Below are positions 36,726 through 45,233 of a DNA stretch of 64,000 nucleotides, piece by piece; position 1 is the first letter of the stretch, and the number at the start of each line of letters is the position of its first letter. The DNA is taken from assembly GCA_041690635.1 (NCBI GenBank), contig JAWLGZ010000004.1, positions 434,001-498,000 on the forward strand. Reading direction: 5' to 3'. The translations under genes and the position numbers were made by a program. This DNA comes from JAWLGZ01 sp041690635. Lineage in GTDB: Bacteria; Pseudomonadota; Gammaproteobacteria; Thiohalomonadales; Thiohalomonadaceae. The notes beneath the pieces were generated by a model. That model saw only the letters and a program-made list of their open reading frames with translations. It searched no databases and was not told where the DNA came from.

Positions 36726-37013
36726 TCACTGATCAGCCGCTTCAGCTGCGGCCTGTCTTTGCTTCATCCGCTGCAACGTCGCGAGGTTTCGGCGATAAAC
36801 AGCGGCCACCTTCTCCACTCCACTCTCGTGAAGATAGCCCTCGTTACCGGCAGAGGCATACGTTGAGTAAATACAGGAGGCGAACATCAGTCCGCCGTTG
36901 ATCACATCAGGCGACGCCCCCTCGTTCTTCATGGCGTTCGCCAGCTCGATGAATTTCTTTGCAAGCGCGTGAACTTCATCCTGGATCTCGGCTGTCATTA
37001 CCTGTTCGTTCAT
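36726..37013 (-). CDS. DUF3144-family small protein
   Basis: The protein has 95 residues and starts MNEQVMTAEIQDEVHALAKK. The body (FIELANAMKNEG, VINGGLMFASCIYSTYASAG) is the DUF3144 pattern, and the end is Ala/Gln-rich. It is probably cytoplasmic and helical. The ATG overlaps the stop of the large methyltransferase-glycosyltransferase by 4 nt, so the two are co-translated. A longer frame starting at 37223 overlaps that gene and is not credible. DUF3144 function is unknown. Confidence 0.85.
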   Translation of the reverse strand: MNEQVMTAEIQDEVHALAKKFIELANAMKNEGASPDVINGGLMFASCIYSTYASAGNEGYLHESGVEKVAAVYRRNLATLQRMKQRQAAAEAADQ

Positions 37014-39949
37014 CTTGTTTGTTCCCGTATATGTCGGCTTAATGAAAAATCTTCCCGGTCCAGGGTCAGGTTCGGATTGTAGGCCGGGTCCTGGAGAAGC
37101 GACGCTCCCCAGCGCGATTTCATATGGGCAATCTCCCGGGAAAACCGCGCCTGCTTTTCGGCGGTATCCTCGGGACCGCGGGTGGCGGACTCGTGGTGCA
37201 CCAGTTCGGCGTAGGGCGTCCACAGGTTTCGGTATCCCTGCTCGCGGATACGCAGGCAGAGATCCACATCATTGAATGCCACACCCAGATGCTCGGCATC
37301 GAAACCGCCCACCTGCTCGAAAATGGTCCGACGGACCACCAGACAGGCTGCGGTCACTGCGGAGTAGTTCTGCACCAGGACGGCACGGCCATTGTAGCCC
37401 TTCGATTCACCGGACAAAAACTTCATGGCGTGTCCGGCCACACCGCCCAGCCCGGTGATCACGCCGCCGTGCTGCAACCGTCCGTCCGGGTAGAGCAGGC
37501 GCGCCCCCACTGCCCCGATACCCGGCCGGGCCGCCTGACTCACCATCTCGGCAAGCCAGCCGCTCTCCTTAACCTCGATGTCGTTATTGAGAAAGCAGAG
37601 GAACTCACCCTCCGTTTCGTTCACGGCGAAGTTGTTGATGGCAGCGTAGTTGAACGGCTGGTCATAGCGGAGCAGCCGCGCGATGCCGGACGCCTGCAGC
37701 AGCTCGAAATAGGCCAGAGAGGCCCGATCATCGCTCTGATTGTCGACGACAACGATTTCGTAATCGGGGTAGTCGGTATGTTCGCGGATACTCTCCACGC
37801 ACTGGCGAACCAGTTCGACTGCGTTCCGGGTAGGGATGATGATGCTGACCCGGGGTGCCGGCTCCGGCAGCGGATACTGCACCCGCAACATGCCATGAAT
37901 GAGATCCGAAGGGGTCACCCGCGCCGTCACCCCCTGGCCGCCCAGATACTCTTCCACCGCCCGTACCGCCGCATCCAGCGCATACGGCTTGGCATCGGCG
38001 CCGGAGGCGGTACTCTCGGGAATGGCCCGCCAGTGGTAGAGAATGCGTGGAATGTGGCCGATCTGCCCGTTCTCGACACGGGCGATGCAACGCAGCGCCA
38101 AATCGTAATCCTGGGCGCCCTCGAACCCCTCACGCATGCCCCCCACCTGCTCAATCAACTCACGCCGGTAGGCGGAGAAGTGGCACAGCAGGTTGTGGGA
38201 AAGCATCAAATCCGGGTTGAAGTCGGGTTTGAAGTAGTGGGCGTAACGGACGCCGCGCTCATTGGTCTTGTCCTCGTCCGAATAGAGTATCCGTACCTCC
38301 GGATTGTCCTGAATGAAACGCGCCACGTGATACAGCGCGTTCGGAGCGAGCAGATCGTCATGATCCATGAAGCCTACCCACTCCCCCTGCGCCAGCGCCA
38401 GGGCGGAGTTGGTTGCCGCCGAGATATGGCCGTTCTCCTCACGCAGCACCAGCCGGATTCGCGCATCGCGCTGCTGCCACGACTTCAGCAACTCGCGCAC
38501 CTCTTCGGAGGGGGAAGCATCATCGGCAATACACAGTTCCCAGTGGGGGTAGGACTGGTTCACCACCGAGTCGATCGCCTGCTGCAGCCACGTCAGACGC
38601 GGTTCATACACCGGCATCACAATCGAAATGCGCGGTGGTTCGGGAAGTTCGGAGACAAACTGCCACGCCTGCTCAAAACTCGGCTCCCCTGCCGGCTCAC
38701 ACCGGTTGATCCACTGCTGGTACACGGGGGCGGGTGACGAGGGGGTGCCGTGTGGTGAGGTGAGATGCCAGCGCAGCCCCTTCAGGCCGCCCTGCCGCAA
38801 GAGGCGCAACGCCTTGGCGAACCACTGGGGGCCAACTCCGGGGTGGCGGGCCAGATGGATTGCGTAGGGCCAGAGCCGCGCCGCGGCACGCACGGGGAGG
38901 GTCAACGCACGGAATGCACGCCAGGTACGGGTACTCAGTATTCGCTGTAAGCGGGCGCGGTCCTCGAGCGTCACCCTGAGCTCCTCATGAACACGCCTGA
39001 CCTCCTGGTTCAACCGTTCCATCTCTCCGATCAACCGGGTCCTTTCCGTCTGCAGCCCATGCGCTTCACGTGTCAACTCCATGATGCGCCCTTCCTGCAC
39101 CGACACGTGGCGCTCCCTGTCCTGAATCACCGCCTGTTGTCGCCCGGCCAGCGTCTGGACTTCGTGCAGCCGCTCATGGAGCGCGCGATAGGCCTCCGTC
39201 GAATCCCTTAGCGGTTTGTCCGTCAACTCGGGAAACTGGACCTGCGCCTCGCCGGCCACCCGGGGCCGTGCCTCCACAATGAACTGATAAGCCACTGCAT
39301 CGGGGGCGTGAAACCGCACCAGCGCCTCCTGCGTGGGTTCCAGCCCCGCCTGGCGCAGCTTCGTGGCGATCACCTCGTCGGGGATGTCGTGAAAGGTATA
39401 ACTCAACTCCTGGACCCGATACCCCGCACGGGAGACCATCGCCAGCAGAGACTGATGGGTGAACAGATGGAGGTGGGTACGATCCAGCAGCCCCGTGTCT
39501 TCATAAACAAGCTGTCCCTGGAGCAGTTCCAGCCGAACCGAAACGTGTGCCCCGTTGGGCACCGAGGCCAGCAGCTTTCCATCCTCCTTGAGCAGATCGC
39601 GGAGGCTGTGGAGAAACGCCTCCGGATCCTTCAGGTGCTCGATAATGTCCGCGCACAAAATGACATCGAAGCGCTCTCCGTCGAGCTCCGCACGCCACTC
39701 CGGGCGATCCACATCCGCGCACACGGTCCGAACACAGTGGGGCGCAGCCTTTTCGAGGGCATCGGCCTCGATGTCCACCCCCACCACGCGACACCCCTTC
39801 CGCTCCTTGAGAAAGGCCGACATGTACCCGGTGGCGCAGCCCAGCTCGAGCACGTCGGCCCCCTCGGGCACACGCCCGAGGAGTTGTACGTGGGAGTTGT
39901 TTTCGGACCTGAAGTCCAACTCGTAATCGTATTTCACTGGATGGAACAC
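37010..39949 (-). CDS. Methyltransferase-GT2-GT2 trifunctional glycan enzyme
   Basis: The protein has 979 residues with domains in this order. Residues 20-190: SAM methyltransferase (VLELGCATGYMSAF at 33-46, ILCADIIEHLKDPE). About 260-335: predicted coiled coil, rich in Glu/Arg/Gln. 440-660: first GT2 (ISIVMPVYEP, MDHDDLLAP at about 528-536 as the metal motif). 700-940: second GT2 (SIIIPTRNA, CFLNNDIEV, and FNDVDLCLRIREQGYRN). Proteins of this type build and cap polysaccharide chains, and the coiled coil may set chain length, as in WbdD. Lies near the Wzm/Wzt exporter, which fits an ABC-dependent O-antigen. Confidence 0.9.
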   Translation of the reverse strand: MFHPVKYDYELDFRSENNSHVQLLGRVPEGADVLELGCATGYMSAFLKERKGCRVVGVDIEADALEKAAPHCVRTVCADVDRPEWRAELDGERFDVILCADIIEHLKDPEAFLHSLRDLLKEDGKLLASVPNGAHVSVRLELLQGQLVYEDTGLLDRTHLHLFTHQSLLAMVSRAGYRVQELSYTFHDIPDEVIATKLRQAGLEPTQEALVRFHAPDAVAYQFIVEARPRVAGEAQVQFPELTDKPLRDSTEAYRALHERLHEVQTLAGRQQAVIQDRERHVSVQEGRIMELTREAHGLQTERTRLIGEMERLNQEVRRVHEELRVTLEDRARLQRILSTRTWRAFRALTLPVRAAARLWPYAIHLARHPGVGPQWFAKALRLLRQGGLKGLRWHLTSPHGTPSSPAPVYQQWINRCEPAGEPSFEQAWQFVSELPEPPRISIVMPVYEPRLTWLQQAIDSVVNQSYPHWELCIADDASPSEEVRELLKSWQQRDARIRLVLREENGHISAATNSALALAQGEWVGFMDHDDLLAPNALYHVARFIQDNPEVRILYSDEDKTNERGVRYAHYFKPDFNPDLMLSHNLLCHFSAYRRELIEQVGGMREGFEGAQDYDLALRCIARVENGQIGHIPRILYHWRAIPESTASGADAKPYALDAAVRAVEEYLGGQGVTARVTPSDLIHGMLRVQYPLPEPAPRVSIIIPTRNAVELVRQCVESIREHTDYPDYEIVVVDNQSDDRASLAYFELLQASGIARLLRYDQPFNYAAINNFAVNETEGEFLCFLNNDIEVKESGWLAEMVSQAARPGIGAVGARLLYPDGRLQHGGVITGLGGVAGHAMKFLSGESKGYNGRAVLVQNYSAVTAACLVVRRTIFEQVGGFDAEHLGVAFNDVDLCLRIREQGYRNLWTPYAELVHHESATRGPEDTAEKQARFSREIAHMKSRWGASLLQDPAYNPNLTLDREDFSLSRHIREQTR

Positions 39950-39986
39950 CCGCCGGATATTGCTGTTCGTGCCCGGATCAAACGCA

Positions 39987-42101
39987 CTATTTTACTGCAG
40001 ATCGCCGGGGAACATTACGTCGGCGGGCGGCGACCACTCCGACCAGCGCCAGGAGCAGCAACGGCCCGGCCGAACCGCCGCCCCCGCCTCCGCCGGCCTG
40101 GGGCTCCGGGTCATAGCTGACGGTGAAGCGGTAGGGGACGTTTACCACGTCGTTGTCGTACCAGTTCAGGCTGACGACGGTGGCGTACCAGGTGCCGGCC
40201 TGGGGCGACTCGATGGTGATGGTCTCACTGCTGTCGGTGCCGATGCTGACGGTGGTCTGGGGATCGCGGCACACGGATTCGGCGGAGTAGTAGCAGGCGG
40301 TCAGCCGCGGCGCGCTGCCCGGCTGAAGCAGGAGATCGAGATCCACATCGGTGGAGTCGCTGGCGGTGGAGACCACCAGTTCCCGCACTCCGGCGGGGAT
40401 GTCGAAATGGAAACGGCGGATGCGGTCCCAGTAGACGGTCTGGATGACCCCTTCGTGGGTAACCCGGTTGTCCTGCAGTTCGAGGCGACCCAGGTGGAGG
40501 GTGAAGTGACGGGTGGCGGAATACCCCCCCGCGGCGGCGATCTCCAGCTTGAGCGGCAGGGTGCGGTAGCTCTGCGCCCCGGCGGCAACCTGCAGGGTGT
40601 AGGGGATGCTGGCCTCGCCGCTCTGCCCGGCAGCGAGATCGGGGTAGCCGCTGCCGCCCCCGACAACAGTAAGGTCGGGATCCAGGCTGGCGAGGGTGGC
40701 GTTGATACCGCTGGCGGCAGCCCACGTGTTTTCGAGGGTTACCCGCAAGCGCACGGTCTCGCCCGGGTCGAGGACGCCGTTGTTATTGCCGTCGCTGTCG
40801 TCGATGGCGAACCCCTTGACCACCAACACCGGCTGCGGGGGAACCATCAGTGCGTTATAGGCGTTCACCCGGCCGTCGGTGGCCAGCCGCCCGGTGTAGT
40901 TCGGGTCCACACCCGCCATGGTGCGGCCCTTGAGGGCCTGATAGGTAACCGGCTCCCCCAGCCCCGTGCGGTAGGCGCGGGTCAGGGCGGCCACACCAGC
41001 CACATACGGGGCGGAGAAGGAGGTCCCGCTCGCCAGGGCATAGGCATTGTCGCGGCTGCCATAGGGCAGATAGATGCTCTGACCGGGCGCCGCCACATCG
41101 ACGCTGGTCGGGCCGATCTGGGTGAAGGTGGCCAGTTGGTCGTCCTGCTTGCTCGCCGCAACCGCGAGGACGTTGGGGAGGTCGAGACCGGCCGGGTAAT
41201 CGGGCAGTTCGTCGTTGTCGTGGGCGCCGTTGCCTGCAGCCACCACCAGCAGCACCCCCGCGTCCCGCAGTCGCGCCACCGCCTCGTACTCGGCCTGGGA
41301 GAACTGCGGTCCGCCTAAGCTGGCGTTGACGATGTGGGCGCCGTTGGCGGCAGCATAGTCGTAGGCCTGCACCAGCGTGGCAATGGTGCGATCGGTTCGC
41401 AGCGGCATAAGCCGCACCGTCCAGGCGGGACCGCTTCCCCCCTTGCCGTTGTTGCCGACGGCACCGGCCGCCCCTGCGACCATGGTGCCGTGGGAGTCGG
41501 CGGGACCGTGACTCGGGTCGTTGTCGTTGGCGGCAAAGTCCCAGCCGTGGAGATCGTCGATAAATCCGTTACCGTCGTCGTCCTGGCCGTTGGTGGTTTC
41601 GCCGGGGTTGACCCAGAGGTTGGCCGCCAGATCCTCGTGGGTCATTCGCATACCGTCGTCGATAATGGCGATGACCACACCGGAAGCGTCGCTATGCAGG
41701 TCCCATGCGGCGGGCAGATTCATCTTGTCCGGAGCGAAGCCCCACTGCTGGGAGTAGGCGGGGTCGTTCGGGATGGTGGCACGCGGCTCGCGGATGAAAT
41801 TGGGTTCTGCGTACTCCACCTGCCCCGAGGCGCGCAGTTGGTGGAGGGTCTGTTCGACGTCTCCAGCCGCCTCAAGTCGCCACAACTCCGGCCCGTCGGC
41901 GGCGAGCCGGCGGGCGTGGGTGGTGCGGAAGGCGGCGCGCGCGGCCCCCTTCTCCCCTGCCGTGACAGCGGGCCTGAACTTCACCAACAGCTCGCCAGGG
42001 ATACGATCGGGCACGGGATCGAGGGGTGCGGCGAGGGCAAACGGGGCAGACAGCACCAGCAGCAGGCTGGCGAAGCAGGTAACTTTCGGCGAGGCAATCA
42101 T
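39987..42101 (-). CDS. Secreted subtilase (S8) with GlyGly-CTERM tail
   Basis: The protein has 704 residues. Signal peptide 1-24, I9-like propeptide about 33-108 (GELLVKF to VEYAEPNFIREPR). The catalytic domain holds IIDDG (Asp 148), DSHGTMVAG (His 204), AAGNGAHD (Asn 291, oxyanion) and GTSFSAPYVAG (Ser 361). About 420-540 is CARDB-like beta sandwich, and 550-665 resembles a PPC domain. The end is poly-Gly then GPLLLLALVGVVAARRR, the GlyGly-CTERM signal cleaved by rhombosortase, a route to the outer face through type II secretion. AGGA lies 5 nt before the ATG. It is 18 nt downstream of the propeptide-like lipoprotein gene. Confidence 0.93.
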   Translation of the reverse strand: MIASPKVTCFASLLLVLSAPFALAAPLDPVPDRIPGELLVKFRPAVTAGEKGAARAAFRTTHARRLAADGPELWRLEAAGDVEQTLHQLRASGQVEYAEPNFIREPRATIPNDPAYSQQWGFAPDKMNLPAAWDLHSDASGVVIAIIDDGMRMTHEDLAANLWVNPGETTNGQDDDGNGFIDDLHGWDFAANDNDPSHGPADSHGTMVAGAAGAVGNNGKGGSGPAWTVRLMPLRTDRTIATLVQAYDYAAANGAHIVNASLGGPQFSQAEYEAVARLRDAGVLLVVAAGNGAHDNDELPDYPAGLDLPNVLAVAASKQDDQLATFTQIGPTSVDVAAPGQSIYLPYGSRDNAYALASGTSFSAPYVAGVAALTRAYRTGLGEPVTYQALKGRTMAGVDPNYTGRLATDGRVNAYNALMVPPQPVLVVKGFAIDDSDGNNNGVLDPGETVRLRVTLENTWAAASGINATLASLDPDLTVVGGGSGYPDLAAGQSGEASIPYTLQVAAGAQSYRTLPLKLEIAAAGGYSATRHFTLHLGRLELQDNRVTHEGVIQTVYWDRIRRFHFDIPAGVRELVVSTASDSTDVDLDLLLQPGSAPRLTACYYSAESVCRDPQTTVSIGTDSSETITIESPQAGTWYATVVSLNWYDNDVVNVPYRFTVSYDPEPQAGGGGGGGSAGPLLLLALVGVVAARRRNVPRRSAVK

Positions 42102-42119
42102 GGTTCCTGTCCGGTGGGA

Positions 42120-42452
42120 TCAGCGAGGTTGACGCGCATAGTTGGGCTCGGCATAACGCACGCCGGGCAGTGATCCGAAACGTTCCACCCCCTCCTCCGG
42201 GGTCATCCCCCCGGGGAGACCGATGCGGTAGGGACCGCGCCCGACCGGTCGGCCGAGGATGGTCGCACCGGCAGACTCCAGCACCCTGCTCGCCTCCTCG
42301 TCCGATACCGGGTCGGCAAACTGCACCAGAAGTTCGCCGCCGGCCAGAGGTGCGCTCCCGCCGGTTCCGCCCGTCACGGCATCGTTGGCGGAACACCCTG
42401 CCATCATCAGTAGCGGTACCAAGAGGAAAAAGATGCCGAGCCCAGGTCTCAT
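42120..42452 (-). CDS. Lipoprotein resembling a stand-alone subtilase propeptide
   Basis: The protein has 110 residues. The signal peptide ends in LMMAGC (lipobox, then SAND). After a Gly/Ser linker, residues about 42-110 read GELLVQFADPVSDEEASRVL ... GVRYAEPNYARQPR. This parallels the propeptide of the next gene (GELLVKF ... VEYAEPNFIREPR). GGGAG lies 8 nt before ATG 42452. It ends 18 nt before the subtilase. By analogy with I9-type proteins it could be an inhibitor or a folding helper for the protease, anchored to the membrane. No protease domain follows in the same frame. Confidence 0.8.
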   Translation of the reverse strand: MRPGLGIFFLLVPLLMMAGCSANDAVTGGTGGSAPLAGGELLVQFADPVSDEEASRVLESAGATILGRPVGRGPYRIGLPGGMTPEEGVERFGSLPGVRYAEPNYARQPR

Positions 42453-42516
42453 GGTGTGTTCTCCCGTTCCGTTTCCGTCCCGTCCCACATGAAGCCAAGG
42501 CAAAGGCAGGCTGACG

Positions 42517-43119
42517 TCAGCCCGGATGCCACCGATCCATCCAGTGGCGAAGCGCCAGAAAGAGGCGGGTGCGTAACGGCTGGCCGGACGGCTTGCGCAA
42601 CACTGCGATCGTATCACCCCAGTCATCGCTGTCGTCGTTTTCGTAGCCGAGCCGCTCCCACTGGGTGGCCACCGAGACCACCTCGAGGCCCGTGTAACGG
42701 GCAAGAGCCCGGAAACCATCGGGGTAGAAGCGCCAGCAGTCCACCGGGTAGCGATGTTCGTAGCCGCGGGAGGGCGCAATGATGCAGATCAGGCCACCGG
42801 GACGGAGCACATGCGCCATGCTCTGCAGGGTGACCCAGAAAAACTCGATATGCTCGAATGCCTGCCCCGAGATCACCACATCCTGGCTGGCGGCGGGAAT
42901 GCCGTCCCACCGGTAGGGTTCAGGCAACACCTTGTCCACATTCCGTCCGGGCGCGAGGTCGACCCCCGTGTATCGCCAGGCGGGATCATCGAACAGCGGC
43001 CGATAACTGCCGTTCACATCCATACTGCCCAAGTCGAGAATCGACAGCGGCGTGCCGCGCCGCTCCGCAAGGTGTTCGCGGACAAACTCCCGCATTTTGT
43101 CGAGCGAACTCTGATGCAT
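42517..43119 (-). CDS. Class I SAM-dependent methyltransferase
   Basis: The protein has 200 residues. SILDLGSMDVNGSYRPLF (about 26-43) with YTGVDLAPGRNVD is a SAM-binding pattern found in polysaccharide-locus methyltransferases. VISGQAFEHIEFFWVTLQ and LRPGGLICIIAPS follow. It is 3 nt after the acyltransferase gene in the same operon. The target is probably a sugar of the glycan or its lipid. There is a 64-bp gap to the lipoprotein gene. Confidence 0.85.
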   Translation of the reverse strand: MHQSSLDKMREFVREHLAERRGTPLSILDLGSMDVNGSYRPLFDDPAWRYTGVDLAPGRNVDKVLPEPYRWDGIPAASQDVVISGQAFEHIEFFWVTLQSMAHVLRPGGLICIIAPSRGYEHRYPVDCWRFYPDGFRALARYTGLEVVSVATQWERLGYENDDSDDWGDTIAVLRKPSGQPLRTRLFLALRHWMDRWHPG

Positions 43120-43122
43120 CGT

Positions 43123-44049
43123 TCAATTCCCGTGGGCGGTCGAAGCCGGCCGCCAGAACGCCTTGAGTGATTGCCACAGCCACCACTGCTCCGGGTGACT
43201 CCGAATCTGCTCCTCGACGGGTTCAAAAACCCTGCGCAAGAGCGTGTCCTCGTCCTGTCCCGCCGGGTCGATGGCCGGCAGCACCCGTCCGCCGAGTCTT
43301 CCCGCCCCCTCCTCCAGGGCAAAATAGGGTACCAGAAGTGCCCCGGTCCGCTGCGCCAGCCGCACGGTTCCGATCGCAAGCCGCGCCGTGCCACCCAGAA
43401 AGGGGAACTCCTGCGCCGCTTCGTTCCGCCCCGGCGGCGCATCGACGATCACGATCAGGATCTCCCGGCGGTTCAGCACGCGGTACAGCCGACGCAGTGA
43501 ATCACTCTTCTGGATCATCTCCCCGCCCATCAGCCGCTGCATCTGCCGCAACTTGAAGGCGAGAAAATGCCGCTCCTCAGGGGGCAGATGCGGACCGCTG
43601 ATATCCGCCGTCAGACAGCTCGTGCGGGTACCCAGTGCGCCGAGCGCCATCGCCGGCATGATCAGGCGACCGAAATGGGCCGAGTAGAAGATGACGGGAC
43701 GCCCCGAGGCTACCGCCCGCTCGAGGTGTTCCACCCCTTCCAGGCGGATATATCGGTGGACATTGTCCGCCCGCATCCAGCACAGCCGGTAGACATCGAG
43801 CACCTCGCGCGCCAGCATCCCCTGCTGCGACAGAACCAGCGACCGCCGCCGTTCGGGCGACAACCCGGTGAGGACCCGGCCCAGGTCGGCGCAGGCCCCC
43901 TCCAGCCGTGCCGGATGACGCAGCGCCGCGCGCACCCCCCATACGGTGGCGATGCGGTACGCCAGCCGCGAAGGCAGTCGCGCCAACAGCGGGTAGTACA
44001 GCCTGTAGCGGAAAAAAAGCCGCAGCCGATTGCGGGTAAGGGCCATCAC
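43123..44049 (-). CDS. LpxL/HtrB-family acyltransferase-like protein
   Basis: The protein has 308 residues and one N-terminal hydrophobic/basic segment. The family's lysophospholipid acyltransferase layout is present: FYSAHFGRLIM near 121-131, LMGGEMIQKSDSLRRLYRVL and IVIVDAPPG, then GTARLAIGTVRLAQRTGA. His 125 is in place, but the acidic residue normally five positions later (H-x4-D/E) is Ile 130. The start overlaps the wzt-like stop by 4 nt. In this context it could acylate the lipid carrier or the glycan. The missing acid makes activity uncertain. Confidence 0.75.
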   Translation of the reverse strand: MMALTRNRLRLFFRYRLYYPLLARLPSRLAYRIATVWGVRAALRHPARLEGACADLGRVLTGLSPERRRSLVLSQQGMLAREVLDVYRLCWMRADNVHRYIRLEGVEHLERAVASGRPVIFYSAHFGRLIMPAMALGALGTRTSCLTADISGPHLPPEERHFLAFKLRQMQRLMGGEMIQKSDSLRRLYRVLNRREILIVIVDAPPGRNEAAQEFPFLGGTARLAIGTVRLAQRTGALLVPYFALEEGAGRLGGRVLPAIDPAGQDEDTLLRRVFEPVEEQIRSHPEQWWLWQSLKAFWRPASTAHGN

Positions 44050-45233
44050 CCCCCCCAGGTGTGGGGCAACCGGCAGACCCCGACCTCACGCCCCTCGTGG
44101 CGGACCGAAAACGGCAACACATCCTCGCGCTTGTCGTGGATATGGATGCCCTCTGCATCGAGCAGGTAAAGATAGAAACTGAACTGGCCGGAGAGCAACT
44201 GCAGGTCCGGCAGCCGGAGCCTGATACCCAGAGTGCCGTCATCCTGGCGCTGTAGCCGAACCCCGTCGATCTCGGTACTGCTGCCATAGACGTGCAGGTT
44301 GTCGTTGCGCATGATGACAACCGCCAGGCTCAGGTCCGACTCCCCCAGCGTGGCGCTTTCCACCCGTACGGTCAGTTCCAGGTCGTCACCGGGCGAGATG
44401 TGACACGTGCCGTCGTAACCGTGCAGTGCGGCGTCCGAAATCACCGCCTCGGGAGCATCAACCGCTACCGCCCGCGCCGTGCCGGCTACCGAAGTCGCCG
44501 GACGCTTGTCCAGCAATCGGCTGTGATCGAGATAGGACTCGACCGCCTCATCGGCACTCCCCAGAAACCGGGGTTTCCCGCCGTCCAGCCACAACACCCG
44601 GTTGCACAGGGACTTCACCTGATAAAGGTTGTGCGAACAGAACACCACCGTTTTGCCTGCATCGACAAAACCACGGATTCGGCTCAGACTTTTTTTCTGG
44701 AAGTGCTGATCCCCGACCGACAACGCTTCGTCGATGATCAGAATATCGGGGTCCACCGATGTCACCACGGCAAAGGCAAGCCGTACGTACATCCCGGAGG
44801 AGTAGGTCTTCACCGGACGGTGCACCGCATCACCCAGTTCGGAGAACTCGATGATCTCCGGCATCCGCTCCCGAATCTCCGCCGCGCTCAGGCCGAGCAT
44901 GGCGCAGCCGATCCGCACGTTGTCGATCCCGCTGAACTCCGGGTGAAAACCGGAGCCCAGCTCCAGAATGGCGGAGACGCGGCCCTTGACCTCCAACGAG
45001 CCGGTGGTGGGCTGCAGGGTCCCGGCAAGCAGTTTCAGCAGGGTGCTCTTGCCGGCGCCGTTGGCCCCGATCACCCCCAGCGTACCGCCCCGCTCCAGCC
45101 GGAAATTCACGCCGTTCAGCACCCACATCATCTGGTGCAACGGGCGTCGGAAGATCATCTCCTTGAGGCTGTCGACCGGGCGGGCATAGTGCCGATAGCC
45201 CTTGCCCAGGTTGTCCGCGTCGATGGCGATCAC
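44046..45233 (-). CDS. wzt: ABC transporter ATPase of glycan export, Wzt-like
   Basis: The protein has 395 residues. Walker A GANGAGKST (about 57-65), signature YSSGMYVRL, Walker B ILIIDEALSVGD and the switch His in VVFCSHNL are intact. Residues about 245-395 form the C-terminal extension typical of Wzt (for example DLELTVRVE and SGQFSFYLYLLD), a beta sandwich that binds the glycan end. It overlaps the permease stop (ATGA). With the permease it exports an undecaprenyl-linked polysaccharide to the periplasm. Confidence 0.92.
   Translation of the reverse strand: MIAIDADNLGKGYRHYARPVDSLKEMIFRRPLHQMMWVLNGVNFRLERGGTLGVIGANGAGKSTLLKLLAGTLQPTTGSLEVKGRVSAILELGSGFHPEFSGIDNVRIGCAMLGLSAAEIRERMPEIIEFSELGDAVHRPVKTYSSGMYVRLAFAVVTSVDPDILIIDEALSVGDQHFQKKSLSRIRGFVDAGKTVVFCSHNLYQVKSLCNRVLWLDGGKPRFLGSADEAVESYLDHSRLLDKRPATSVAGTARAVAVDAPEAVISDAALHGYDGTCHISPGDDLELTVRVESATLGESDLSLAVVIMRNDNLHVYGSSTEIDGVRLQRQDDGTLGIRLRLPDLQLLSGQFSFYLYLLDAEGIHIHDKREDVLPFSVRHEGREVGVCRLPHTWGG

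Noticed and set aside
37124..38737. 537-codon frame opposite the large GT2 enzyme
   Set aside because: Antisense shadow of a GC-rich gene. No motif, and the minus-strand product is complete.
39960..42173. Two long plus-strand frames opposite the subtilase
   Set aside because: Low-complexity Gly/Val/Asp translations, opposite a gene with an intact catalytic triad.
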